Shown here: one piece after another, positions 53,870 through 62,553 of the stretch | Position numbering within the stretch: the first letter of the stretch is position 1 | Layout: each line of letters starts with the position of its first letter | Program-made: the position numbers and the translations under genes | Notes under the pieces: model-generated | Database searches by the model: none | What the model was told of the DNA's origin: nothing | Seen by the model: the letters and a program-made list of their open reading frames with translations, nothing else | Assembly (NCBI RefSeq): GCF_005405925.1 | Contig: NZ_BJHV01000001.1 | Coordinates: 4,588,001-4,652,000, forward strand | Reading direction: 5' to 3' | Source of the DNA: Streptomyces antimycoticus | Lineage (GTDB): Bacteria > Actinomycetota > Actinomycetes > Streptomycetales > Streptomycetaceae | Length of the DNA stretch: 64,000 nucleotides

Positions 53870-55231
53870 TCACAGCTCCCCCATTCGCCGGATGACCGGG
53901 GCCACCCGCTGCACGCCGTGGCGGTAGGCACCGCGGGCCGCTTCGCGCATCGTGTTGCGCACCACCCGCCGCAGCGCCGAGACCTGCGCCTCGTCCTCGG
54001 CCGAGGCCCCGGGGCGGGGCGAGCCGTCCGGCTCGAAGCCGTACCGGGCGAGCCGGCCGGGCAGATAACCGGGCGCGGTGGTGGGGGTGTAGAAGGGGGC
54101 GAGCGGCGGGAGGGTCGGTGCGGCGGCCAGCTCGGCGACCCGCTCCCGCGCGGCGTCGAACCAGGTCTCGTACGGCCCGTCGGCGGCGACGCCCTGGCGG
54201 CTGAGCCACTCGGCGTTCGGCTCCGGCAGGTGCCCGGCGTCGAGCTGGTCCCAGGAGGCGAGACAGCCGGAGCCGAGGAAGTGGTGGTTGCCGAGCGTCT
54301 CCCGCACCCCGAGGTCGGTGAGGACGGCGGTCGGTATGGAGCGGTGCAGCGACTCCAGGGCGGCCGTGGAGCTGACCGTGACCAGCAGGTCCGCGGTGTC
54401 CAGGACCTCGCCCATGTTCCCGTAGGCGAGCCGGAAGTTGGCGGGCAGATCGTCGCCGAACTTGGCGATCAGCTTCTGGTAGGGAAGCTCTTCGATATGC
54501 GTGGTGTGCTCGCCCGGCTTGCTGCGCAGCTTGACCACGACCTCGCGGTCCGGATGGCGGCGCGCGTGCTCCACCGCGCGGCGCAGCAGATAGGTGCGGT
54601 CGGCGCGGTTGTCCGGGACGGACGGCTGGACGGCGAAGACGACCGTGCCACCGGGGTACTTCCGCCCCAGGCGCGCCTTCGGGTCGTAGCGGTCGCCGCC
54701 GAGGAAGGGCAGCGCGCATTCGACGACGCTGTTCCCGTCGGCGCCGACGCCCGTGTAGACGTCGCGGAAGCGGTCCGCGTCATGGCGGGAGTTGGCCAGC
54801 ACCACATCGGCGCCGTGGCGCAGCAGCAGACCGTCGGCCAGCTTCTCGTAGACGACACCGACATAGCCGGTGACGACCACGGGGCGGCGCTCGTCGTCCT
54901 GCCAGGCGTGGCGCAGTCCGTGCAGCATGGCCTGGACGGCGCCGCCGACCAGGGAGAGCACGATCACGTCATAGCGCTCGCGGTCCACCGCCCGTACGAA
55001 TTCCACGCCCGTGACCTCGCGCATCGCGTCGGCGCGCACCCCGACCTCGGTGAGCTGCCGGGCGGTCGGCGTGGCGCGGCCGCGCAGCAGGAAGCCGTCG
55101 AGGCGACGGCCCGAGGCTGAACCCGACTCGTCCGGTACGAGGCGATGCGCGGTGAGCGCGCCCCATTTCCACCGGGTGTCGGAGTCGGCGAGCACGGCGA
55201 CTCGCACAGGGGATTTGGTACGTGAGGACAC
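53870..55231 (-). CDS. Putative surface-polysaccharide glycosyl/glycerophosphotransferase (DUF6716-like)
   Basis: A 453-residue GT-B-like protein starting VSSRTKSPVRVAVLADSDTRWKWG. It has VVVKLRSKPGEHTTHIEE and TVSSTAALESLHR, the nucleotide-sugar-binding serine motif seen in polysaccharide and teichoic polymer transferases. It is adjacent to the activation gene, so it probably adds to or modifies the nonulosonic polymer. The start is supported by a -10 TAGCGT seven bases upstream (leaderless). Confidence 0.75.
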   Translation of the reverse strand: MSSRTKSPVRVAVLADSDTRWKWGALTAHRLVPDESGSASGRRLDGFLLRGRATPTARQLTEVGVRADAMREVTGVEFVRAVDRERYDVIVLSLVGGAVQAMLHGLRHAWQDDERRPVVVTGYVGVVYEKLADGLLLRHGADVVLANSRHDADRFRDVYTGVGADGNSVVECALPFLGGDRYDPKARLGRKYPGGTVVFAVQPSVPDNRADRTYLLRRAVEHARRHPDREVVVKLRSKPGEHTTHIEELPYQKLIAKFGDDLPANFRLAYGNMGEVLDTADLLVTVSSTAALESLHRSIPTAVLTDLGVRETLGNHHFLGSGCLASWDQLDAGHLPEPNAEWLSRQGVAADGPYETWFDAARERVAELAAAPTLPPLAPFYTPTTAPGYLPGRLARYGFEPDGSPRPGASAEDEAQVSALRRVVRNTMREAARGAYRHGVQRVAPVIRRMGEL

Positions 55232-55238
55232 GTCGCAG

Positions 55239-55411
55239 ACGCTAGGAAGCGTTGTCGATTCACGGCCCAACGCAAGAGCAACAAAGGGTTAACAGAACAT
55301 CGACGATTGGAGAATCGGCTGGCCGGAGCGGCGGGTTAACCGTTCCGACGTGTTTCGTTCACCTCTACGTACACCCTAGGTCAAGACGAATGCCGAACAG
55401 CGACCTAGCGT
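55239..55411. promoter_or_regulatory. Divergent leaderless promoters with matching -10 elements
   Basis: Minus strand: CCTAGCGT (TAGCGT at 55244-55239), seven bases, GTG. Plus strand: CCTAGCGT (TAGCGT at 55406-55411), seven bases, GTG. The same octamer at both, plus an inverted CTAGGTC...GACCTAG pair at 55376-55382/55402-55408, suggests joint control of the two polymer operons. Confidence 0.6.
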
Positions 55412-55418
55412 CACCCGC

Positions 55419-56396
55419 GTGGTTAAGCTCTCCGTCATCGTGCCGTTCTACAACGTGCAGACCTATGCCCCCGACACGCTCAGAAGTCTGCGCGCGAACG
55501 CGCGTGAGGACTTCGAATTCATTCTCGTCGACGACTGTGCCACCGACGGGACGCCGGAGATCCTGGAGCGCGCCGAACGCGACCTTCCGGGGGCCGTCTA
55601 TGTACGGCATGAGAAGAACGGTGGGCTGGCCACCGCCCGGAACACCGGCCTGGACAAATCCACCGGCGAGTACATCACCTTCCTCGACGGCGACGACTGG
55701 CTCGCCCCCGGCTACTACGAGCAAGTGCTCGCGGCGATGGAGGACTTGGGGTGCGACTTCGTCCGCACCGACCATGTCCAGTGCACCGCGCGAGCCCGCT
55801 CGATCACCCGGGTGCCGCACGGCCGCCGCGATGTGGTGATGAACCCGCGGGACGCGATCCTCCCGGCCGACCGCTCCACCTCCGTCGACTACCCCTATGC
55901 CTGGGCGGGCATGTACCACCGCCGCCTGGCCGACGAGGGGCTGCTGCACTTCACCCACGGGCTGCGCACCGCCGAGGACCGGCCCTGGATCTGGCGGCTG
56001 CACCGCGAGGCCCGCAGTTTCGCCGTCCTCGGCGTGCACGGGGTGTTCTACCGGCGCGGCGTCTCCTCCTCGCTCACCCAGATCGGGGATGTGCGCCAAC
56101 TCGACTTCATTCGCGCATTCGACCAGGTCATCGAGGAAACCGCGCGGGACCGCGACGCCGACGCACTACTGCCGAAGGCCGTCCGCACCTACTGCGCGAT
56201 CATTTCCCACCACCTGGGCAACATCGAGAGATTCGAACCACAAGTGGCCCGCAAACTCCGATCCATGTCGGCGGCGGCGATGAAACGCATGCCCCAGGAC
56301 GTATTGAAGGACGCACTGGATTCCATGGACTACGAGCGCGCCGCACGCCTGCGGCGAGTCAAGCGCCGGCCCGCCGGGGCGGAGGTGGCGGCCTGA
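55419..56396 (+). CDS. Family 2 glycosyltransferase
   Basis: A 325-residue GT-A transferase with SVIVPFYNVQTYAPDTLRSL, ILVDDCATDGT, NGGLATARNTGLD and FLDGDDW (the DxD metal site), so retaining all GT2 donor-site residues. No membrane helix. It starts the plus-strand operon, and the next gene overlaps its stop by one base (TGATG). Confidence 0.9.
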   Translation: MVKLSVIVPFYNVQTYAPDTLRSLRANAREDFEFILVDDCATDGTPEILERAERDLPGAVYVRHEKNGGLATARNTGLDKSTGEYITFLDGDDWLAPGYYEQVLAAMEDLGCDFVRTDHVQCTARARSITRVPHGRRDVVMNPRDAILPADRSTSVDYPYAWAGMYHRRLADEGLLHFTHGLRTAEDRPWIWRLHREARSFAVLGVHGVFYRRGVSSSLTQIGDVRQLDFIRAFDQVIEETARDRDADALLPKAVRTYCAIISHHLGNIERFEPQVARKLRSMSAAAMKRMPQDVLKDALDSMDYERAARLRRVKRRPAGAEVAA

Positions 56397-57805
56397 TGTC
56401 CGCCTACAAGCCGCTGGCGGAGCGCAAGCGCACCCAGATCTTCCTCGCCTCGACCCTGTACGGGGCGGCGACCCTGGCGGCCGCGATCGACGCGGACAGC
56501 GTCGGCCCGGCCGACCGCCGGCTGCTGCTGATCAGCAATAACGCCGCGACGCCGGAGACCACCCCGCCGGTCGACGAGATGCCCGGCTTCGAGCGGCTGC
56601 GCGGCCGCTTCGACCGGGTGCTGTCCTGGAACGAGACGATCTCGCCGTTCCACCCCGGCGGCTGGGCCCCGCGCGTGGACGACGCCCCGCTGTGGGAGCG
56701 CCATCTGCGGCTGCTGTGGAACCTCGGCGACGACAGCATCGAGCTGGTCCTGGAGTCCATCCAGGTCAACCCGGCGATGGCGGTCGCCAATGTCTTCCAG
56801 GGCGCGCCCATCGACGTCTACGCCGACGGTCTGATGAGCTACGGCCCGACCCGCAACAAGCTGGACCCGCTGATCGGCACCCGCATCCGCCGGCTGCTCC
56901 ACCTGGACCTGGTGCCCGGGCTGCGGCCGCTGCTGCTGACCGAGTTCGGCGTCGAACCGGAGATCCTGCCGACCGAGGTGTTCACCAAGGTGCTCACCGA
57001 GATCGCCGACGCCGCCCCGCGCGGTGTCGTCTCCGCCAGCGAGCGGATCGCCGTCGGCAACGGCCCGGCGCTGATGCTCGGGCAGTATCTGTCCGCGCTG
57101 GACATCCTCACTCCGCAGGAGGAGGAAGAGCTGCATGTGCGGATGTTGCGCGGCGCCGTGGCGCTGGGCCACCGCAGCGTCGTCTTCAAGCCGCACCCCA
57201 CCGCCCCGGCCCGCTGGTCGCGGATGCTGGAGAAGAAGGCCGCGGAGCTGGGCGCGGAGCTGACCGTCATGGACACCCCGGTCCTGGCCGAGGTGCTGTA
57301 CCAGCGGATGAGCCCGGCCCTGGTCATCGGCTGCTTCTCCACCGCGCTGCTCACCGCCGACGTCTTCTACGGGCTGCCGGTGGCCCGGATCGGTACCGAT
57401 ACGCTTCTGGAGCGGCTCACCCCGTACCAGAACAGCAACCGCGTGCCGGTGACGATCGCGGACGCGCTGCTGCCCGACCTCGAGGACCACAAGGCGGTGG
57501 CCGCGGCCCAGCCGGTCGACGAGCGGGCGGGCAAGCGGCTGACCGGACTGATCACCGCGGTCGGGTTCTGCATGCAGGCCAAGATCTACCCGGATCTGCG
57601 GCCCGCCGCCGAGCGCTATCTGGCCGCCCACCTGGACAACCAGACCTGGCGCTACTTCAAGAAGCGCCGGCTGACCGCGCTCGCCCTGCCCGGGGCCGTC
57701 CCCTCGCAGCTCGCCTTCATCCCGCGCAATGAGACGGTGCGCAAGGTCGCCCGCCGGGCCCGGGCCATCAAGCGGGCCGCTCTCAAGCGGACGGTCACCG
57801 GATGA
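56396..57805 (+). CDS. Polysialyltransferase-like protein (POST family)
   Basis: A 469-residue protein. It has YADGLMSYGP (acidic-Gly motif), FKPHPTAP (HP motif) and VIGCFSTALLTADVFYGLP (serine motif), in the order used by bacterial sialyl-/polysialyltransferases. With the GT2 and the CMP-sugar genes it is the best candidate for the polymerase of the nonulosonic wall polymer. It overlaps both neighbours (TGATG and ATGA). Confidence 0.85.
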   Translation: MSAYKPLAERKRTQIFLASTLYGAATLAAAIDADSVGPADRRLLLISNNAATPETTPPVDEMPGFERLRGRFDRVLSWNETISPFHPGGWAPRVDDAPLWERHLRLLWNLGDDSIELVLESIQVNPAMAVANVFQGAPIDVYADGLMSYGPTRNKLDPLIGTRIRRLLHLDLVPGLRPLLLTEFGVEPEILPTEVFTKVLTEIADAAPRGVVSASERIAVGNGPALMLGQYLSALDILTPQEEEELHVRMLRGAVALGHRSVVFKPHPTAPARWSRMLEKKAAELGAELTVMDTPVLAEVLYQRMSPALVIGCFSTALLTADVFYGLPVARIGTDTLLERLTPYQNSNRVPVTIADALLPDLEDHKAVAAAQPVDERAGKRLTGLITAVGFCMQAKIYPDLRPAAERYLAAHLDNQTWRYFKKRRLTALALPGAVPSQLAFIPRNETVRKVARRARAIKRAALKRTVTG

Positions 57806-59004
57806 GCGCGCCGCCCGCCCCCGACGCCGGGCCGATATCCCCCGCGGCGGCGACGGCTCCCACGCCGACGCCGCCGCACGCCCCCGATCTCGCTCGGGAG
57901 CGATCCGCCGAGCGCACCGCCAAGGCGGCCGCGCGCGGCGGCGGCCATCCGGTGCGGCTGCGCGCGCTGGACGGGCTGCGACTGCTCGCCGCGCTCATGG
58001 TGGCCGCGTACCACTACGGCGGCCGCGACGGTGAGATAGCCCAGGCGTGGGGCTCCTCGCCCCGCGCCCAGTTCCCCACCCTGTCCAGCACCTTCGCCTA
58101 CGGCTGTCTGGGCGTCCAGATCTTCTTCGTCATCAGCGGCTTCGTCATCTGCATGAGCGGATGGGGACGGCCGCTGCGCTCCTTCTTCGCCTCGCGCGTC
58201 TCCCGCCTCTACCCCGCCTACTGGGTCGCGATCATCCTGGTGACCGCCGTCTTCGCGCTCCCCTGGGTCACCTACAAGGCGGTGTCGCCCAGCGACGCGC
58301 TGGTCAACCTCACCATGCTGCAGCAGCCGCTCGGGGTGGACCGGGTGCTGGGCGTGTGCTGGACCCTCTGGGCCGAGTTGCGGTTCTACGCCCTCTTCGC
58401 GCTGTTCGTGGTGCTGCCGGGCGCGACCCGGCACCGGGTGGTGCTCTTCTGCGCCGTCTGGACGCTGGGCTCGGCGTTCGCCGAGGCGGCGAACCTGCCG
58501 CTGCTGGACGTCGTCCTGATGCCGGAGTACTCCTCGTACTTCATCGGCGGCATGGGCATCTATCTGCTCCACCGCTTCGGCCACGACGCCCTGTCCTGGG
58601 GCATCATCGGGATCAGCTTCCTGATCGGCCAGCACTACGCGATCCGCGAGCTGTGGCACCCGGCCAACATCGACGCCTTCTCCTACCGCTCGGCCGTCGG
58701 CATCATCGGCGTGGTCGCCTTCGGCTATGTGGCGGTGACGCTGATCGCGTTGGGCAAGCTGAACTGGGCGAACTGGCGCTGGCTGACCGTCGCGGGCGCG
58801 CTGACCTACCCGTTCTACCTGGTCCATGAGCATCTGGGCTGGGTGGTCGTCTGGGTCCTCCACCAGAAGCTGGGCATTCCGTCCTACGGGACGTTCGCCC
58901 TGACCGTGCTGGTGATGCTGGGCCTCGCGTGGCTGCTCTACCGCTTCGTCGAACAGAAGCTCACCCCGGTGATCAAGCGCTCGCTGACCACGGTCCGGCT
59001 CTGA
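57802..59004 (+). CDS. Acyltransferase-3 family membrane protein
   Basis: A 400-residue, ~10-helix OafA/YrhL-type protein. The RLRALDGLRLLAALMVAAYH motif holds the catalytic-site His (AYHYGG), with FFVISGFVI and a second Arg motif SRVSRLYPAYW. It would O-acetylate the wall polymer at the membrane. The Pro/Ala-rich first ~50 residues are cytoplasmic. It overlaps the polymerase gene by ATGA. Confidence 0.88.
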   Translation: MSAPPAPDAGPISPAAATAPTPTPPHAPDLARERSAERTAKAAARGGGHPVRLRALDGLRLLAALMVAAYHYGGRDGEIAQAWGSSPRAQFPTLSSTFAYGCLGVQIFFVISGFVICMSGWGRPLRSFFASRVSRLYPAYWVAIILVTAVFALPWVTYKAVSPSDALVNLTMLQQPLGVDRVLGVCWTLWAELRFYALFALFVVLPGATRHRVVLFCAVWTLGSAFAEAANLPLLDVVLMPEYSSYFIGGMGIYLLHRFGHDALSWGIIGISFLIGQHYAIRELWHPANIDAFSYRSAVGIIGVVAFGYVAVTLIALGKLNWANWRWLTVAGALTYPFYLVHEHLGWVVVWVLHQKLGIPSYGTFALTVLVMLGLAWLLYRFVEQKLTPVIKRSLTTVRL

Positions 59005-59031
59005 AAGAGCGACCCGGGGTCAGTCCCGTGG

Positions 59032-59991
59032 TCAGAATTCGAGAACGATGCGGCCCCGTGTCCCACCGGCCTCCAGCAACCGGTGGGCCTCGGCCGCCCG
59101 CGCGGCGGGAAGGGTGCGGGCCACCCTCAGGGTCAGAACACCGCGCTCGGCCTGGCGCCGCAGGGTGTCGAGCCGGGCGCGGTCACTGACGTAGTCGGGG
59201 ACGTAGATCACGCGGTAGGAGAGCGAACGCCGACGCAGTTCGGCGGGGCTGACGGCTCGTGAGTCCTCGTCACGCAGTACGGCCACTCCGCCGCCATCGC
59301 CGATGGCGGGCGCCAGACGCGCCGAGCCGATGAGGGCCGCGTCGACTATCCCGTCCACGCCTCCGGGTACGGCGTCCAGGATCCGATCGGCGATGTCGTC
59401 CCCCCTGGGGACCACGACGTCCGCGGGCAGGGACCGCACCAACTCCTCATCGGCGGGCGCGGCGTCCGCGACGACATGCAGCCCGTCGGCCTTGGCCAAC
59501 TGCACCACGTACCCGCCCACCACACCGGCGGCACCGGTGACGGCGAGAGTCCGGCCGGGCGCGAGGCCCAGCCGGTCGAGGGCCAGGCGCGCGGTGAGGC
59601 CGTTCATCGGCAGGGTCGCCGCCCGGGCGTGGCCGGCCCCGGCGGGTGCCGGGGCCACCGAGGAGACGGGCAGCACGACATATTCGGCGTAGGCCCCGCC
59701 CTCCGGCCTGATCGGCATGACCATCGCCATCACGTGGTCCCCGAGCCGCAGGTCGGTGTCCACACCCTCACCGATCTCGTCCAGCACCCCGGCGGCTTCC
59801 ATCCCGGGGAGGTAGGGAGGCTCGACGGCGCCCAGGTCGATCATCCCGCTGCGCAGGAGCGTGTCCCCCGGGTTGACGGTGGCGGCGTGCACGCGGATCC
59901 GCACCTCTCCCGGGCCGGCATGCGGTTCGGCCAGGGAGAAGGTGCGCAGGACCTCCGGCCCGCCGAAACTGGTCAGCCCTACAGCCTGCAT
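59032..59991 (-). CDS. NADP-dependent quinone oxidoreductase-like protein (MDR superfamily)
   Basis: A 319-residue zinc-free medium-chain dehydrogenase: MQAVGLTSFGGPEVLRT, AATVNPGDTLLRSG, PGMEAAGVL, and cofactor loop AVTGAAGVVGGYVVQLA. The start is ATG at 59991 with GGAGACGACC. It likely reduces quinones or enones. It shares an operator-like sequence with the gene at 60897, pointing to control by the TetR gene next door. Confidence 0.88.
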   Translation of the reverse strand: MQAVGLTSFGGPEVLRTFSLAEPHAGPGEVRIRVHAATVNPGDTLLRSGMIDLGAVEPPYLPGMEAAGVLDEIGEGVDTDLRLGDHVMAMVMPIRPEGGAYAEYVVLPVSSVAPAPAGAGHARAATLPMNGLTARLALDRLGLAPGRTLAVTGAAGVVGGYVVQLAKADGLHVVADAAPADEELVRSLPADVVVPRGDDIADRILDAVPGGVDGIVDAALIGSARLAPAIGDGGGVAVLRDEDSRAVSPAELRRRSLSYRVIYVPDYVSDRARLDTLRRQAERGVLTLRVARTLPAARAAEAHRLLEAGGTRGRIVLEF

Positions 59992-60061
59992 GGTCGTCTC
60001 CTCGGATCGAGCTGGTGCGTCGGTGGGGCGTTCGCTGTTCCCGGCACACGTTTCCGCAAAA

Positions 60062-60081
60062 TTTTTTGATCGTACATTCCA
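60062..60081 (-). promoter_or_regulatory. Candidate TetR operator upstream of the oxidoreductase gene
   Basis: TTTTTTGATCGTACATTCCA agrees at 16 of 20 positions with 60772-60791 and lies 71 bp before the oxidoreductase start in an AT-rich patch. Confidence 0.5.
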
Positions 60082-60124
60082 TTTTTTGCCCATGCGCATA
60101 CGCGCTCAGCGGTCCCCGGCCACC

Positions 60125-60706
60125 TCAGCCGAGGGAGTCCAGGGCCACCTCGGCGGAGGCCATCAGCGCGCGGCGGTCAGGGTTGATCGAGCCCATCACC
60201 CGCAGCCCCTGCATCACCGACAGCAGGAACCGGGCCACGTCCCGGGCGTCCCGGGCGCTGCCGAGCTGACCCTGGGCCTGCGCCTCGGCCACGACCTCGC
60301 ACAGCGCGTCCTCCAGCGACGAGGTCGTCGTACGCAGATGCGCGGCGACCTTCGGGTCGTGCGCGACCCGCTCCGCCGAAGCGCCCACAATCAGACAGGC
60401 GCGCCTGCTGCCGTCGCGCACGACCTCGTCCACCACACCCACCAGCACCTCGCGCAGCAGCTCACGAGCCGGAGCTCCGCAGCGCAGGATGTCCACCAGG
60501 GGGGTCGCGTACATCAGGCGGTAGCGGTCCAGGGCGGCCAGATACAGGCCCTCCTTGCTGCCGAACGCCGCGTACAGCGAACCGCGTCCCACGCCGGTCG
60601 CGTCGACCAGGTCCTGCACCGAGGTGCCCTCGTAGCCCTTGCGGCGGAAGGCATTCATCGCCGCGTCCACCGCCGCCTCGGTGTCGAACTCCCTGATCCG
60701 CGCCAT
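60125..60706 (-). CDS. TetR-family regulator
   Basis: A 193-residue protein. The helix-turn-helix is TSVQDLVDATGVGRGSLYAA followed by FGSKEGLY, and the C-terminal domain resembles the TetR_C_16/YcdC-like class. ATG at 60706 is preceded by TACGGT and six bases (possible leaderless start). It sits between two promoters that share a 20-bp element and likely represses both. Confidence 0.88.
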   Translation of the reverse strand: MARIREFDTEAAVDAAMNAFRRKGYEGTSVQDLVDATGVGRGSLYAAFGSKEGLYLAALDRYRLMYATPLVDILRCGAPARELLREVLVGVVDEVVRDGSRRACLIVGASAERVAHDPKVAAHLRTTTSSLEDALCEVVAEAQAQGQLGSARDARDVARFLLSVMQGLRVMGSINPDRRALMASAEVALDSLG

Positions 60707-60771
60707 AGCCGTACCGTACGTCAATCAGGAATGAGCGGTCAAGATTCGACGGCGGCCATCGAACCGAAAGA

Positions 60772-60791
60772 TTTTTTGACTATACGTTCCA
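60772..60791 (+). promoter_or_regulatory. Candidate TetR operator upstream of the SnoaL-like gene
   Basis: TTTTTTGACTATACGTTCCA, partner of 60062-60081, in the gap between the TetR gene and the gene at 60897. Confidence 0.5.
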
Positions 60792-60896
60792 CATAGTGTT
60801 CCCTATCGGCAGCCGCGGACCCTCTCGATCGGGGCCGCGGCCCCTGTCCCCGTACGTCCGGCCCTCGCGGGGGGCCGCCCACGGAAGGAACCCGGC

Positions 60897-61367
60897 ATGC
60901 CCGGACCCGAATCCCCGTCCGCGACGACGCGGCGACTGACCGACATTCAGGACATCCAGCAGCTCAAGGCCCGCTACTTCCGCTATATCGACACAAAGCA
61001 GTGGTCGAAGCTGGCGGCGCTGTTCACCGAGCGCCCCACCATTGACGTCGGCGCGAAATACCACAGCGGCACAGAGCTCGCGGAGCGGACGGCGGCGCTG
61101 ATCGGTGATGCCCCAACCGTCCATCAGGGCTTTCTGCCGGAGATCACCGTGAACGGCGACCAGGCGTCCGGGATATGGGCGATGGAGGACCACGTCAGCT
61201 TCCCGCCCGGCTCTCCCCAGGAGTCCGGCTTCCACGGCTACGGCCAGTACCGCGACACCTACCAGAAGATCCACGGCCGCTGGTACATCTCCAGCACCGA
61301 ACTGTCCCGGTTCCGGGTGGACCCCGTCCCCAACTGGACGCCCCCGGCCGCAGCACCGAAGAAGTGA
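60897..61367 (+). CDS. SnoaL/NTF2-like protein
   Basis: A 156-residue cone-fold protein with DIQQLKARYFRYIDTKQWSK, AALFTERPTIDV and WAMEDHV, typical of small aldol-ketone/dehydratase-like enzymes. AAGGAA precedes the ATG. The oxidoreductase follows after 25 bp, so the two probably act on one small substrate. Confidence 0.8.
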   Translation: MPGPESPSATTRRLTDIQDIQQLKARYFRYIDTKQWSKLAALFTERPTIDVGAKYHSGTELAERTAALIGDAPTVHQGFLPEITVNGDQASGIWAMEDHVSFPPGSPQESGFHGYGQYRDTYQKIHGRWYISSTELSRFRVDPVPNWTPPAAAPKK

Positions 61368-61392
61368 CCACAGACCCCACAGGAGTGACAGC

Positions 61393-62484
61393 ATGACCCC
61401 CATCGGTGTCGGCATCATCGGCGGCAGCCGGGGAGGCTGGGCCTCTCTCAGCCACATCCCCGTGCTGAAGGCACATCCGGACTTCGAACTGCGCGCCCTC
61501 AGCACCTCGCGCCGCGCATCCGCGCGGGCGGCCGCGGAGGAGTTCGAGGTGGAAGCCGCCTTCGACCACTACGCCGACCTCATCGCCCATCCCGGTGTCG
61601 ACGTCGTGGTGGTGGCGGTCAAGGTCCCCCATCACCGGGAACTGATCTCGGCGGCGATCGACGCGGGCAAGACCGTCTACGCCGAATGGCCCCTCGCCCT
61701 GGACCTGGCGGAGGCCACCGAGCTGACCCGGCGCGCCGAGGCCGCCGGAGTGCGCACCGCGATCGGTCTGCAAGGCCGCTACCACCCCGCACTCCGTTAC
61801 GCCCGCGCGCTGATCGAGGACGGCCGGATCGGCCGGGTGCTCGGTACCACCCTGGTGGCTTCCGGCATGGTCTGGAACGGGGAGACCACACGCTCCCACG
61901 CGTACTGGTACGACCGGACGCAGGGCGCCACACCTCTTGCGGGCGCCGCCCTGCACGCCGTCGACGCGCTCAACGTGACGCTCGGCGAGCTGGTCCATCT
62001 GTCGGCGAACCTGGTCCTCGGACGCACGGAGGTGACCGTGACCGACGACCGGAACGCCGTCCTGCCGGTGACCGCCCCGGACCAGATCTCCCTCATCGGC
62101 ACCCTGGAGAGCGGCGCGGCGGCCTCCGTCTTCTACCGCGGCGGCCGCTCCCGCGGTGACAACTTCCGCTGGGAGATCAACGGCACCGACGGCGACCTGG
62201 TACTGACCGCCGCCTGGGGCAACATCCAGGTCGCCGACCTCACGCTCCATGCCGGGTTCGGCGCCGACGCACAGGTGTCCCCGCTCGAGGTGCCCGCCGA
62301 GTACTCCGCCGACATCCCCGACGGCCTCACCGGCCCCGCCCGGAACGTCGCCGCCCTCTACACACACCTGGCACAGGACCTCCGGGACGGGACCCGCACC
62401 GTCCCCGACTTCGCCCACGCCCACTCGCGCCACCGGCTCATGGATGCCATCGAGCGGGCATCGTCCGGACGGACGGCAGCGTGA
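61393..62484 (+). CDS. Gfo/Idh/MocA-family oxidoreductase with atypical EWP motif
   Basis: A 363-residue Rossmann protein: GVGIIGGSRGGWASLSHIPV and the C-terminal DAIERA segment. The catalytic EKP lysine is replaced (YAEWPLALDLAEA, about residues 95-107). Gal80-type members of the family have EWP as well, so it may have a changed or no dehydrogenase activity, or a binding role. It is co-transcribed with the SnoaL-like gene. Confidence 0.85.
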   Translation: MTPIGVGIIGGSRGGWASLSHIPVLKAHPDFELRALSTSRRASARAAAEEFEVEAAFDHYADLIAHPGVDVVVVAVKVPHHRELISAAIDAGKTVYAEWPLALDLAEATELTRRAEAAGVRTAIGLQGRYHPALRYARALIEDGRIGRVLGTTLVASGMVWNGETTRSHAYWYDRTQGATPLAGAALHAVDALNVTLGELVHLSANLVLGRTEVTVTDDRNAVLPVTAPDQISLIGTLESGAAASVFYRGGRSRGDNFRWEINGTDGDLVLTAAWGNIQVADLTLHAGFGADAQVSPLEVPAEYSADIPDGLTGPARNVAALYTHLAQDLRDGTRTVPDFAHAHSRHRLMDAIERASSGRTAA

Positions 62485-62512
62485 ACGCCGCGGGCGCCGG
62501 CTCGCGGCGAGG

Positions 62513-62540
62513 GCTCCCCTCGCCGCGCGGCGAGGGGAGC
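62513..62540. terminator. Perfect 28-bp palindrome between convergent genes
   Basis: GCTCCCCTCGCCGC with its exact complement directly following. Terminator for both sides. Confidence 0.8.
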
Positions 62541-62553
62541 GGGTCCCTGCTCG

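Noticed and set aside
55495..55506. Further copy of the ACGCGCGT operator core
   Set aside because: It lies inside the GT2 coding sequence without the flanking CT/AG arms; a chance match.
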